Shown: in pieces, positions 26,001 through 34,812 of the stretch
How positions within the stretch are numbered: position 1 is the stretch's first letter
How the letters are laid out: every line of letters starts with the position of its first letter
Source: Megalobrama amblycephala
Lineage: Eukaryota > Chordata > Actinopteri > Cypriniformes > Xenocyprididae
Direction: 5' to 3'
Assembly (NCBI RefSeq): GCF_018812025.1
Contig: NC_063063.1
Coordinates: forward strand, 8,312,442-8,376,441
DNA: 64,000 nt
Translations under genes and position numbers: made by a program
Notes under the pieces: model-generated
Told to the model about the DNA's origin: nothing
The model's input: the letters and a program-made list of their open reading frames with translations, nothing else
Database searches by the model: none

Positions 26001-26435
26001 CATGCATTTTCTGCTTTGAAACGATGTATTGTTAAAAAAAGAAAGAAAGCGCTATACAAAAAATGTATTGAATTGAAAAAACAAGCTGTGTGGAGCTTCT
26101 GTTTTTGTTTTGTTACAAGAATGAACAATTAACCAAATTAACCATCTTTAACACTGTGTTTCCAGAGTTCAACCCAGCCAGAATCCATGATCCAGTCAAA
26201 TTCCCAGGGTTCTCTGTCTAGTGGTGTCCACATGGGAGCTGCGTCAGATGACTGTGAACCTGATAAACTAGAAACTAATGCTGTTTCAACTCCAGCACTT
26301 AAGCCCATTTTTATAGACGCACCGCGGCTCTGTACGTCTCTCCGTTTTCCCTCATTGCCTGGTAACCTGGACACTTCATCACACCCAGAAGACATTCAAA
26401 AACACATGTCTGATCCTTCCTTGCCAGTCAGCTAA
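8797..26435 (+). CDS. kcnh6: kcnh6, ERG2-type voltage-gated potassium channel (N-terminal PAS exons not seen)
   Basis: ERG channels are tetrameric plasma-membrane K+ channels that carry the rapid delayed rectifier current (family knowledge). I read eleven exons: 8797-8978, 10187-10612, 14420-14816, 17052-17251, 17376-17628, 17718-17911, 19939-20035, 20221-20550, 21002-21167, 22634-22841 and 26166-26435. They encode about 907 residues with all phases consistent (2723 nt plus one incoming base). Order of parts: linker ending [13 protein letters not shown]1-S3, S4 ([12 protein letters not shown]), S5, selectivity filter SVGFGN, S6, C-linker, cyclic-nucleotide-binding homology domain, a coiled coil and a tail ending [13 protein letters not shown]6-like features against KCNH2 are SDETTTLIGLLK, HVERPY and SDASSGPS. 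The usual N-terminal PAS domain, which slows deactivation, is absent from the window. The gene converges on erbb2. The extreme 5' structure is open. Confidence 0.93.
9320..9658. mobile_element. TA-flanked MITE with about 110 bp inverted repeats
   Basis: The ends CACAGCAAAATCCCCAGAGT and the complement CTCTGGGGATTTTGCTGTG are inverted, with a TA on each side. The shared arm continues through GAGAGGGACCAAAT and GTTATTTTAACAC. The TA target suggests the Tc1/mariner group. Located in a kcnh6 intron. Confidence 0.85.
10187..10612 (+). CDS. kcnh6: kcnh6 exon: S1 to S3
   Basis: Opens [20 protein letters not shown] after acceptor gcacag. It contains S1 ([15 protein letters not shown]), S2 ([18 protein letters not shown]) with its conserved acidic residues, and S3 ([18 protein letters not shown]), and ends GSGSDE|gtatga in phase 0. 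Confidence 0.96.
10943..11006. repeat. (ATCT)n(AT)n microsatellite
   Basis: A short tetranucleotide run flows into an AT run in a kcnh6 intron. Confidence 0.95.
11312..13063. mobile_element. hAT-type element with 8-bp target duplication and truncated transposase ORF
   Basis: The ends are CAGGGCCGGATTAAC and the complement of TTAATCCGGGCCTG. It is flanked by a perfect 8-bp duplication ATGGCAAA (11304-11311 and 13064-13071), diagnostic of hAT insertion. On the plus strand an ORF (11619-11837) reads [20 protein letters not shown], which resembles the basic N-terminus of TTF/ZBED-type hAT transposases; the rest is missing. A TTAA MITE is nested at 12530. The GC-rich ends stand out in this AT-rich intron. 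Confidence 0.88.
12530..12770. mobile_element. Truncated TTAA MITE nested in the hAT element
   Basis: Begins at TTAA (12526-12529) with AGGGATAGTTCACCC and folds back through ACTATTTTGAAGAATGTGGG and its complement. The right terminus is lost after TTTATTTTGTGTT. Confidence 0.8.
13569..14393. mobile_element. CAGTGTT-ended element, copy 1
   Basis: The ends are CAGTGTTACTTTTAAAAGTA and GCGTTACCCCAACACTG. A copy in the opposite orientation lies at 33943-34812. Both share internal sequence including CCTCAGGCTGAAG. No coding capacity is visible. Located in the kcnh6 intron just before the S4-pore exon. Confidence 0.85.
14420..14816 (+). CDS. kcnh6: kcnh6 exon: S4, S5 and pore
   Basis: Starts [20 protein letters not shown], the arginine-rich S4. 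S5 contains [20 protein letters not shown], the turret has an N-D-S sequon ([12 protein letters not shown]), and the filter region is [19 protein letters not shown]. The donor splits the serine codon, T|gtaagt, before LMYASIFG. Confidence 0.96.
14942..15132. mobile_element. 190-bp TA-flanked MITE
   Basis: Inverted ends CACTCTTTCAAATAAAAGTT and the complement of TTATTTTTAAGAGTG, with TA on both sides. Similar 'GGTTCTT' MITEs are frequent in fish genomes. Confidence 0.8.
15133..16128. other. kcnh6 intron sequence with part of an unclassified repeat
   Basis: The stretch at about 15630-16060 begins with GCAGTAAGCAATTTCTGAGA and resembles the left part of a dispersed fish DNA element; I could not find its other end. 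The remainder shows nothing definite. Confidence 0.4.
16129..16917. mobile_element. Full-length 0.79 kb palindromic TTAA MITE
   Basis: Ends AGGGTTAGTTCACCCAAAAA and its complement, bounded by TTAA. The arms are about 300 bases, with a second inner palindrome at about 16425-16635 (GTGATGGCCGATTTCA and its complement). It lies just upstream of the S6 exon. Confidence 0.85.
17052..17251 (+). CDS. kcnh6: kcnh6 exon: S6 and C-linker
   Basis: Encodes [20 protein letters not shown], with the Tyr and Phe that form the drug-binding aromatic ring in ERG channels, then [14 protein letters not shown] C-linker sequence ([17 protein letters not shown]). It is 200 bases long and ends MNA|gtaggt. Confidence 0.96.
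17376..17628 (+). CDS. kcnh6: kcnh6 exon: C-linker end and start of nucleotide-binding homology domain
   Basis: Opens [20 protein letters not shown]; Met replaces the usual Leu of VLKGF. It continues through [20 protein letters not shown] and [14 protein letters not shown] to VLAILG. It is 253 bases long and ends in phase 1. Confidence 0.96.
17718..17911 (+). CDS. kcnh6: kcnh6 exon: second half of nucleotide-binding homology domain
   Basis: Completes [18 protein letters not shown], then [20 protein letters not shown] and a final TFNLRD, followed by donor gtgtgt at 17912. It is 194 bases long and ends in phase 0. Confidence 0.95.
18074..18902. mobile_element. 0.83 kb palindromic TTAA MITE, AGGATTAGTTCACTTTC family
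   Basis: Inverted ends AGGATTAGTTCACTTTCAAA and its complement, TTAA-bounded, with internal palindromes around CTGTGGAGGGC and CCTCGTCTGGGATCG. Another complete copy lies at 24557. Confidence 0.85.
18903..19938. other. AT-rich kcnh6 intron, nothing recognised
   Basis: No open frame, inverted repeat or known element was recognised here apart from short A-rich runs near 19570-19600. Confidence 0.5.
19939..20035 (+). CDS. kcnh6: kcnh6 exon: basic segment after the binding domain
   Basis: Encodes [20 protein letters not shown] followed by [13 protein letters not shown], the basic stretch equivalent to RKRKLSFRRR in ERG1. Acceptor gtaatcag and donor CCAG|gtgag are clear. Confidence 0.85.
20221..20550 (+). 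CDS. kcnh6: kcnh6 exon: distal C-terminus (start uncertain)
   Basis: The frame is open from 20193, but the incoming phase requires two bases before a codon. That excludes a junction at 20193, which would read GAT GTT TAA, and favours the AG at 20219-20220. An AG ending at about 20235 would also fit. The peptide includes [20 protein letters not shown] and [13 protein letters not shown] and ends GHLG|gtgggt. The upstream pyrimidine tract is weak. Confidence 0.75.
21002..21167 (+). CDS. kcnh6: kcnh6 exon: start of C-terminal coiled coil
   Basis: Encodes [20 protein letters not shown] and ends with the heptad-like [15 protein letters not shown], aligning with [20 protein letters not shown] of ERG1, the tetramerising coiled coil. 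It ends in phase 2 before gtaggt. Confidence 0.9.
21311..22275. mobile_element. Composite of two TTAA element halves
   Basis: The left part starts at TTAA 21307 with AGGAACACTCCACTTTTTTT and holds a large palindrome (CCGTACCATGGG near 21645 against CCCATGGTACGG near 21767). From about 21980 the sequence becomes the right half of the AGGATTAGTTCACTTTC family and ends near 22275 with a mutated TTAA. A central small palindrome, CTACTTACGGAA / TTCCGTAAGTAG, spans 21839-21888. Neither element has both ends. Confidence 0.7.
22310..22520 (+). mobile_element. Possible tRNA-derived SINE
   Basis: Contains GGTTTGAATCCCGC, close to the pol III B box, about 40 bases after a TTAGTGCACATACC stretch that could be a decayed A box. 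The boundaries and tail are unclear. Confidence 0.4.
22634..22841 (+). CDS. kcnh6: kcnh6 exon: rest of coiled coil
   Basis: Continues [20 protein letters not shown] and PVPPAYSTV, matching LLQRQMTLVPPAYSAV in ERG1. The acceptor is tttcccccag and the donor ATTCAG|gtaaaa. Confidence 0.94.
23037..23720. mobile_element. TTAA MITE hosting a nested hAT MITE
   Basis: Bounded by TTAA (23033-23036 and 23721-23724) with ends AGGGATAGTTCATCC and the complement of GGGTGAACTATCCCT. It is split at 23213-23568 by the hAT-type insertion listed separately. Confidence 0.85.
23213..23568. mobile_element. 356-bp hAT-type MITE with perfect 8-bp target duplication
   Basis: Begins TAGGGCTGTCAAAGGATTAA and ends with its complement TTTGACAGCCCTA. 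The direct repeat AAGTCAAT flanks it at 23205-23212 and 23569-23576. The inverted arms include CGATTAATCGCAT and CAAACTCAAACTTTTATTTT. Confidence 0.92.
23843..24427. mobile_element. GTGTGTTCACACTTGG-type MITE
   Basis: Left end GGGGTGTGTTCACACTTGGC with a degraded inverted right end near CTGAACTAAAAGTGTGTTC. No coding potential. Confidence 0.6.
24449..26075. mobile_element. Dispersed repeat interrupted by a TTAA MITE
   Basis: Left part CAAGTCACCTTTATTTTTTA and AAGCAGCTTTACAG; right part after the insertion includes GCTGCTTTATAGCC and AAAGCGCTATAC. The interruption at 24557-25395 explains the split. Confidence 0.55.
24557..25395. mobile_element. 0.84 kb palindromic TTAA MITE, second complete copy
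   Basis: Same family as 18074-18902, TTAA-bounded, with the same internal palindromes around CTGTGGAGGGCAGTAATACA. Confidence 0.85.
26166..26435 (+). CDS. kcnh6: kcnh6 last exon
   Basis: Opens [20 protein letters not shown] and ends [14 protein letters not shown] before TAA at 26433-26435. The end motif corresponds to RHGSDPGS at the ERG C-terminus. Confidence 0.92.
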   Translation, partial: SSTQPESMIQSNSQGSLSSGVHMGAASDDCEPDKLETNAVSTPALKPIFIDAPRLCTSLRFPSLPGNLDTSSHPEDIQKHMSDPSLPVS

Positions 26436-26896
26436 AATCACAACACGTCATCAACCAGCTTATCATAACAGAACAATCACATCAAAACTCAATCGATAAA
26501 TACCCTGCTGATGTCACCAGATTATGTTGTTTTGTGGAAGCTAGGAAGACCATGCAATTCCATCATCTTGGTTAACCAAATGTTGCTGGCCACCAGATAG
26601 GACAGCCCCAAACTAGCACTAGTAACTACCATGAAAACTCAAACTGGTATTTTCAGCAGAGAACAAAGCCACGAAGGCTCAAACCTCAAGGTGAATGTCA
26701 ATGAGACAGTGACCATCTGAAAAATCTTTTTGTTGTACATGGACATCAGTGACATGTTCTTCAAACAATGAGACTCAGGGAAGAGTCACAATTGTCGACA
26801 AACCTTTCGAATGTTAAATCAAAGAATGTCTCTGTATGTCTTGAAATGAACTCTGTATGTTTTGTGTATTTTCTGTTTGTAATTAAAACAATGTTC

Positions 26897-26902
26897 AATA
26901 AA
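26897..26902 (+). promoter_or_regulatory. kcnh6: Probable kcnh6 polyadenylation signal
   Basis: AATAAA within CAATAAAAATA, about 460 bases after the kcnh6 stop and just before a block of nested transposons. Confidence 0.5.
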
Positions 26903-26929
26903 AATATAATAATTTTTGGGGCTGTTCCT

Positions 26930-28480
26930 TGAAGACCCACCAGATATATTGCTGACCTGAAAAAAAAAGCAGCTCGTGAGGCCTCCGTTGACAGCAAGAT
27001 AATTAAAGGTGCCCAAGAATGCTTTTTCACAAGATGTAATATAAGTCTAAGGTGTCTCCTGAATGTGTCTGTGAAGTTTCAGCTCAAAATACCCCATAGA
27101 TTTTTTTTTATTAATTTTTTTAACTGCCTATTTTGGGGCATCATTAACAATGCACTGATTTACACTCGGCGCCGCCCCCTTAAATCGCGTGCTCCCTGCC
27201 ACACGAGCTGTCGACTATATTACAGCGTATTTACAAAGTTCACACAGCTAATATAACCCTCAAATGGATCTTTACAAGATGTTCGTCATGCATGCGGTAT
27301 GCATGCTTCGAATTATGTGAGTAAAGTATTTATTTGGATGTTAACGTTTTATTCTGAGTGAATTTGAGGCTGTCCTCCGTGGCTAACGGCTAATGCTACA
27401 CTGTTGGAGAGATTTATAAAGAATGAAGTTGTACTTATGAATTATACAGACTGCAAGTGTTTAAAAAAATGAAAATAGCGATGGCTCTTGTCTCCGTGAA
27501 TACAGTAAGAAACGATGGTAACTTTAACCTCATTTAATAGTACATTAGCAACATGCTAACGAAACATTTAGAAAGACAATTCACAAATATCAGTAAAAAT
27601 ATCATGCTATCATGGATTATGTCAGTTATTATTGCTCCATCTGCCATTTTTCGCTGTTGTTCTTGCTTACCTAGTCTGATGATTCGGCTGTGTGCAGCTC
27701 CAGACGTTAATACTGGCTTGTGTAATCCCTTGAACATGGGCTGGCATTATGCAAATATTGGGGGCGTACACCCCGACTGTTACGTAACAGTCGGTGTTAT
27801 GCTGAGATTCGCCTGTTCTTCGGAGGTCGTTTAAACAAATGAGATTTATATAAGAAGGAGGAAACAATGGGGTTTGAGACTCACTGTATGTCTTTTCCAT
27901 GTACTGAACTCTTGTTATTTAACTACGCCAAGGTAAATTCAATTTTTGAATCTAGGGCACCTTTAACACTTTCAGTGTCCAGAAAGGTAGTAAAGACGAA
28001 TTTAAAACAGTTCATGTGACTACAATGGTTCAACCTTAAGACGAGAACACGACTTTATTCAACAATATCTAGTGATGGGCGATTTTAAAACACTGCGTCA
28101 TGAAACTTCGAAGCTTTACAAATCTTTTGTTTTGAATCTGTTGTTTGGAGCACGTATCAAACTGCCAAATTCACGTGATTTCAGTAAACAAGGCTTTGTA
28201 AAGTCTTTTGAAACGTTTCGAAATTTCAATGGTTCACATGACTTTGGCAGTTTGATACACGCTCCGAATCAAAAGATTTGTAAAGCTTCATGAAGCAGTG
28301 TTTTGAAATTTGAAAGTGTTAATTATCTTGCTGTCAATGGAGGCCTCACTGAGCCATCGGATTTTATCAAAAATATCTTAATTTGTGTTATGAAGATGAA
28401 CGAAGGTCTTACGGTTGTGGAACGACATGAGGGTGAGTAATTAATGACAGAATTTCATTTTTGGGTGAACTAACCCTTTA
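26930..28480. mobile_element. AGGGTTAGTTCACCC MITE split by a TTAA element
   Basis: A truncated left fragment (GAGGCCTCCGTTGACAGCAA) stops at TTAA 27003. The remainder (CACTTTCAGTGTCCAG through GGGTGAACTAACCCTTTAA) resumes after 27966. The intact order is visible at 3380-3420, confirming one original unit. Confidence 0.75.
27007..27962. mobile_element. 0.96 kb TTAA element AGGTGCCC, copy P
   Basis: Ends AGGTGCCCAAGAATGC and the complement of CTAGGGCACCT, with TTAA at 27003-27006 and 27963-27966. An inverted relative copy lies at 60572-61546. Short ORFs inside are shared with that copy but show no known domain. Confidence 0.88.
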
Positions 28481-28483
28481 AAG

Positions 28484-29559
28484 AGTGCTCTGAGTGGTTG
28501 CTATGATGTTCTGGATGGTTGCTAGGATGTTGCTATATAGATGGATGTGCAAGTGTAACTATCCATCAAAAATCTGGGTAAATCAATATATCAGTCAATA
28601 AATAAAATAAAATCATTAAATCAGTACTCTTACTGTATATTTAAGCTTAAGTTTTGAATTGCTTTGTGTCTCTGCTACGATTCTCTCAACCAGAGAGCAT
28701 TTTTTAAGCTTGCACTTCTATATTAAAAACTCATTCCAATAAAGTGTATCTGCTGAACCTTCACTGGCCTCTGTGTGGCACTGTCTCCATAAAAACACAA
28801 CATTTCCTCAACTGCTGATGATTTACAGTCAAACTGCACATTATTTGCCCAACATCCCCCAACTTACTCGTATTATTAGTATGAACGTTATCTTCTTCTG
28901 GTGTTAGGAATAACAGTCTCTACTTCCTCATTACTTCACTCTGACTAGATGGCATGTGTTTATGAATTCTTCCTTTTAACATCACAAGGCCACAGATTTC
29001 TATGGAAGCTTGTTTCCGCCACTGAATAAAAAATAAGGTAGCTGCGCATTTTTATCTCACAAGTCTGACTTTTTCTTCATCAGAATTGCTTGACAGTCAG
29101 AATTGCGAGATATAAACTCTTAATTCTGATAAATAAAGTCGGAATTGTGAGATCTCGCAGTTCTGAGGAAAAAAAGTCAGGCCCCCCCATGAGAATTGGA
29201 CTTTATAACTTGCAAATGCGTTCTCTCACAATTCTGAGAAAATAAGTCAGAATTGTGAGATATAAACTCGCAATTGTGAGAAAAAAAGAAATGCAAGATA
29301 TAAACTCGCAATTGCGAGAAAAAGTCAGAATTGCGAATTTATATCCCGCAATTCTCTTTATAACTCAATTGCATTGTATATCTAACTTCTTTACATTTAT
29401 CTATATATCAAAAAATAAATTTAAATTTTCATAAAATGACCCCTTTCATGGTGAAAGTAAATAGTGAAGAATTAACAATGTATAATTTTTATGTATTCCT
29501 GACAAATTATAAACACTAACCTTATGAAAACAAAAGCATATTCTCACTAAGAATATTTA
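28484..29559. other. Spacer with short tandem and inverted simple repeats
   Basis: At about 28490-28560 there are GGTTGCTA(G)GATGTT-like tandem units. From about 29060 to 29350 there are inverted units of AATTGCGAGATATAAACTC. No gene seen. Confidence 0.5.
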
Positions 29560-29891
29560 TAGACCTTATTTTCCAGAGAAACATGCTCGCCGCCATCTTT
29601 AGAATATTGTCTTTGAACTTCCGTTTTTGCGGTAGGACTGTATATTTCTATGGCATAGCTGTTGAAGAATAATTAGCTGGTGAAGTGGATTTACGTGTTG
29701 TAGAGTTAATGAAAGTTATTATGAGCATTGTTATGTTTAAAGCAGATGTCTTAACAAATGTCAGCAGACCGGAAAGATTTTAAAATGAGCAGTTCATTCA
29801 TAAATACAAAAGATAGCTGTGGAAATTAAGCCGGAAGTCAAAAGACAACGAGCGCAGCGCTAAAAAGGGGCGGGGCTACATAAGGTCTATA
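29560..29891. mobile_element. TATAGACCTTAT-ended short element
   Basis: Inverted ends TATAGACCTTATTTTCC and the complement of ACATAAGGTCTATA; about 330 bp, no ORF. Confidence 0.65.
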
Positions 29892-29924
29892 GCAGTAAAG
29901 AAACGTATGAATATAGCTCGTTAA

Positions 29925-30526
29925 AGGTGCTAAAGAGGATCTTTTCGTCGACTGAGAAGCCAAAGACTGTTAGTGAGTTTTTGAAATGAGCGCATGCGTA
30001 AGAACAACCCCCCTCCTTCACAGCTCATTCGAGGGAACGCCTCCCAAAACTCGTGTACGAGTATTGGAACACAAGTGTTTGTTTACCACCGGCATTGGCT
30101 GTGTCGTGTTAGTGGATTCATTATGTCGGACTCACCGCAGGTAACTCAATCTGCAGTTGCTACTCCTGTCTCCTGACAAAAACATTATGCAGCGCCTGTG
30201 GAGTGTGGAAAGTTACTGGAGCACACAGCCTTGCACATCTCTCATAAGGAACGTCACGGCAGTGATTGACAAGCCAGAGGGCCAATCCACGCACGTCTTT
30301 CACAAGGAACGGAATGGCAGTGATTGACGAGCCAGAGGGCCAATCGTTTACCCGATGATCGCGTAAACGATTGGCTGATGTTTTTAAGGCCCTACCTCGT
30401 GCAAGATGATGTATATTAATATTATTCCTTTCAGTGCACCTAATAAATAGTCTTTTATCAGTTAGTAAAGACAGTTTCAAGTAATATAGCACAAATGTAT
30501 AAAACAAAACATCCTCTTTAGCACCT
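29925..30526. mobile_element. 0.60 kb TTAA element, AGGTGCTAAAGAGGAT
   Basis: TTAA at 29921-29924 and 30527-30530; inverted ends AGGTGCTAAAGAGGAT and the complement of CATCCTCTTTAGCACCT. The stretch 30355-30500 recurs, inverted, inside the element at 52587-53267. Confidence 0.8.
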
Positions 30527-30530
30527 TTAA

Positions 30531-33500
30531 TATGAAATAGGCTTCGCAACCTTTGTGGAGCATCCAGTCATTTCCCAATATTCCTCAGCCAAATGTCAAA
30601 ATTACATAAATGAAGATGGACTGGTGCTTTAGATCCCATTAAATCACATGGATTGGAGTTTTCTCTGATTTAATTTCTTTTTATTTTCTCACAACAGACT
30701 TTTGTTTTGTAGAATAACAGAAAGAGCAGACGATCTTTCGCCCCAATTTTTACCTCTTTACCAGTAATTAAGTTCAAATAAGCCACTTGGCACTAGTCTG
30801 GTTACCCAGAAGCACTGTTTAGAAGATTTTTGCACACTAGTACTGTACCATTAGAGTTCTCAAAGTTGAGTGTACAGATCACAGTGCATCCAGTCGATTA
30901 TTATACAGTATATTTACAATTAAATTTGTTGGCTCACAAGAAGAATGGCACTATTACATCAAACTCTACAATTACCATTCAACCAACTGAGATTTGGACA
31001 ATATGCATATAAAAAGTACAACATTCAATATTAAACATTCAGAATATTTTTGAATATGTCTTCGGTATATTTTCGTTCAAATCAAGGCATTAACAGATTT
31101 TACAATTCCTTCAGTGTGCTTGCATAGACTTTATATACCATTGGATCCTGAAATAATTTCGGTTGGCATCAATGCTGGTTTATGGCATTACAAATGGGCC
31201 CTGACACTAGAACTCAAATGCTTGGTGCTTAATTCCATTGTTAAACTTTCTGACTTAGGGCTGGAATGCACTACACAACCTTTGTACAAATTTCTGGCCC
31301 GATTTGCAGTCGAGTTGACATATTTCACAGAAGAATGCGTAGTGTATGATGGGCACAGACTCAGTTTTTTTAGCTTCGGACTTCAAATCCATGCAGTCCG
31401 AGGATATCAAACATATCACATTGTTTTTGTTTGTCATGTGTTTCCTAGCAACGAGGTGCATATTTCTGCATGAGTTTGTTCGGAATGGAGTCTGGTAGTG
31501 TGTGAGCCTCAGGCATTTAGTGTATGATGACTAGATTTTCTCTGTAACCATTTACAAAGTCAGAAAGTGTATGGTACCTAGTGTTTTAAAATCTGTTCAG
31601 ATTTGTGAGAAGTTGCGTAGTGTAGTCCAGTCTTAATTGTAAATGCTGGTGTTTACATCTTATGCATCTGGGGAAGAGTAATAACAACATGCAAGTATAG
31701 ATTCACATATAAAAGAAAGGCAACTAAAAGATTGGACAGGTCAAAGGGGAAGTGTTGTATTTCTGTATCAGTAGTGGCATCAAACAAAATTGCTCCAGAC
31801 AGGAAAGATTCCTATGGAAGCTTATTTCCACCATGGAATAAAAAATATAAAACACAATTGCGACTTTTTAGCGCACAATTCTGACTTTTTTTGTGCAATT
31901 GCAAGTTTATATCTCTTAATTCTGAGAAAAAAAGTCAGAATTGCGTGCGATTTCTGAGTTATAATGTCCGAATTGTGAGAAAGAAACTTGCAATTGTGAG
32001 GAAAAAAGTCAGAATTGTGAGAAAAAAATTGCGAGTTTATATCTCACAATTCTGACTTATTTTCTTGTAATTACAAGTTAATATTTCACAATTCTGAGAA
32101 AAAAGAATTGCGAGAAAAAGTCAGAATTGCAAAGAGAAAAAAGTCAGAATTGTGAGTTTATATCTGGCAATTCTTACTTTTTTCTCAACTGAGCGTAATA
32201 TTTTGTAATTCTTACTTTATTTTGTGCAATTTTGATATATAACAGTTGTGAGCTATAAAGTCTGAAATACGAGGTATGTAAACTCGCAAATCTAAGTAAA
32301 AAAAAGTTACAAAAAAATCGTGAGTTATAAAGTCCGACTAGTGAGATATAAACTCGCAATTGCGAGAAAAAACGTCTGAATTGTGAGATAAAGTCACAAT
32401 TACCTTTATTATGTTTTATTCTGTGGCAGAAACAAAGTTCCATAATATCCTGTTGGTTGGAAAACTAGTGAAAAGATAGTTTGACCCTAAACTTAGTGCA
32501 AGGTCGTTATATCGGGTTGCTCAGGATGCCCGAACAGATTGCTACTTAATTATTTTTATATATTTTTTTTTTTACAAATTTGTCAAACTGGACCAATAGC
32601 CTGGACCAGAAAACTCTGTAGACTGTGTTGGCTATGCAGAGACAAGGCAGAAATTCAACAAACAGTTTTTCCCCCATCCCTTATTCTGAAACACAATCAT
32701 GTCATTGTTTGGGCTGACGTCGAAATGCACTGGAGTGCCATTAGCACACATAATATCAGTCTCTCACTCCAGCAACTCAATTCACTCACAGTTCATCATC
32801 TGTGACTACTGATTCACATACTCCCAAAGCAACATTTCTCACTTAATATTCAGGAAAATTGACAACTGATTTGGAATTTAACATCTGGAATTTAAGATGT
32901 GGTTTAGAGAAAAGGACTGCATAATGTATGAAACGGCACCACAGAACGCGTATTGACGTGGCAAGGACAAAACATACACTTCTTTCCTCAAAGAAGTGAC
33001 ATATTAACTGGACGCTGGAGTCGGGTATAACAAAAGGCACACGTTGTGATTTGGAACAATGGAGGCATTGAACGGGCGTTCGTCCACCCAGGGGCCACAG
33101 CTGCTAATATATGGAAATTAGACCACATTCTTAAACGTGAAGTATTTTCTCCACAACACTGCGTTTAGTGTTAGCTGTCTTTCTGCGTATATGTGAGACA
33201 AATCTAAATGAGTAGGAGGTGTCATGCCTAAAAGAAGTCCTTATAAAATTATAATAATAGGCATTATGAACATGAATTATCACAATAAACATTGATTTCA
33301 AAACTACTGCATAATGATGTAAAAATCATCTACTCTCTTGCTTACAAAATCATTTTACAAATAAACCAGCCGGTCTGATAATAAAGGCCCCTTCACGTCA
33401 ATTAATACCAAATCGTATACATCACTGCAAAGAAGCAATCAGATAACATTAAAAAGTAAAGTACAACAAAAATATACAAGGAGATAAACATATTTCACCT

Positions 33501-33660
33501 TGAATGAATCTCATGAAAGCTGTCAAGATCTGTCCAGGTCATATTTCAATCCAAAATCAAAAGGAATGAAAATAAATCATATTTTGCTTAAAGAAAATTT
33601 ATTTTACCAGTATCAGTAAGACTTTTTGCATTGAGACATTTAATTAATCAAGAACTCCTC
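30531..33660. other. Mostly unique spacer between kcnh6 and erbb2
   Basis: Apart from the simple inverted repeat at 31805-32440, this block lacks recognisable transposon ends. An unbroken frame of 119 codons (31114-31473, plus strand) has no recognisable domain, signal or neighbour logic, so I do not call it a gene. The block could be a long erbb2 3' UTR read on the minus strand or intergenic sequence. Confidence 0.4.
31805..32440. repeat. Inverted simple-repeat block of CAGAATTGCGAGA units
   Basis: Runs of AGTCAGAATTGTGAG and GCGAGTTTATATCTC alternate on both strands, flanked by CCTATGGAAGCTTATTTCCA on the left and a decayed complement on the right. The same design occurs at 29000-29380. 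Confidence 0.75.
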
Positions 33661-33668
33661 CATTAATG

Positions 33669-33669
<1 letters not shown>

Positions 33670-33719
<50 letters not shown>
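33670..33719. repeat. (AT)n microsatellite
   Basis: Pure AT repeat ending in ACACACA. Confidence 0.95.
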
Positions 33720-33942
33720 AAATATCAAAAGTTCAAATAAAAGTTTGGGGTCAACTTACGCTCACTTATTGCATTTATTTGATCAAAAATACAGTAAAAA
33801 CTGTAATATTGTCAAATATTTTAACAATTTAAAAGAACTGTTTTCTATTTGAATAATTTTTTTATGTAATTTATTCCTGTGATGCTTACTCCAGTCTTCA
33901 AGGTCACGTGATCCTTCAGAAATCATTCTAATATGATGATTT

Positions 33943-34812
33943 GCAGTGTTGGGGTAACGCAACGCATTAAAAGTAACGTGAGTTATGTAATCGGATTACT
34001 TTTTTCAAGTGACTAGTAAAGTAATTGCAAAACTTTTAATTTACAAAAAAATATCTAAGTTACTTTTTCAAATAAGTAACGACATATGTGTGAATATGAT
34101 GGTTATTGTAGTTCTAGAATAATGCTGCCTTCACGTGCTATCAGAAATTTGATAATTCCACTTCTGAAGTCATGATTACGAGTTCATTGCATTCAAGTTT
34201 CGAAATGGGAGGGCGTTCATCTGCAAATTTTACCGAGGAAACTCGTATTTACGATAATTCCGAGAGCACGTAGCATAAATGTGAGCAGGCATTTACTCAT
34301 CTCACTTGCACAAAAAGAGAATCAGTATTCTTCAAAATGAATAAAAACAGTGAAATGCAATCTCAGAATATTGCACAAACCTGCAATTAGTTAAATATAT
34401 TAAATTAAACAAATAACTTTGTATTTAAACTCACTTTATTGCTGAAATAAGAATGTTGAACTTTCTTCTCCTGCGTCATTTTATTCTGCAGTCCAGAATG
34501 ACAGCAAAGGTGAAAGGTTTATTTGAGCTGCGCCCTCTACTGCACAGGCATGAATTTGCACTTCCTTCAGCCTGAGGCTTATTTATTTCACTTTTGGTGT
34601 GAAAAGGCCTTTACATTTGTCAAAAAAAGAATGTTTTTGTTGTTATTAAAAAAAAAAAAAACAGCAACCCAGGTGAGAAAACGTATGCAAAAGTAATGTA
34701 ACGCATTACTTTTCACAGGAAGCAAATAAGTAACAAAATTACTTACTTTTTTTTTAGGGAGTAACGCAATATTGTAATGCATTACTTTTAAAAGTATCTT
34801 TCCCAAACACTG
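33943..34812. mobile_element. CAGTGTT-ended element, copy 2, inside another repeat
   Basis: Begins CAGTGTTGGGGTAACGC and ends CCCAAACACTG, the reverse orientation of copy 1 at 13569. It interrupts the dispersed repeat also seen at 1140-1650: GATTTG before and TTGCTCAAGAAAC after are adjacent in the uninterrupted copy. Confidence 0.85.
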
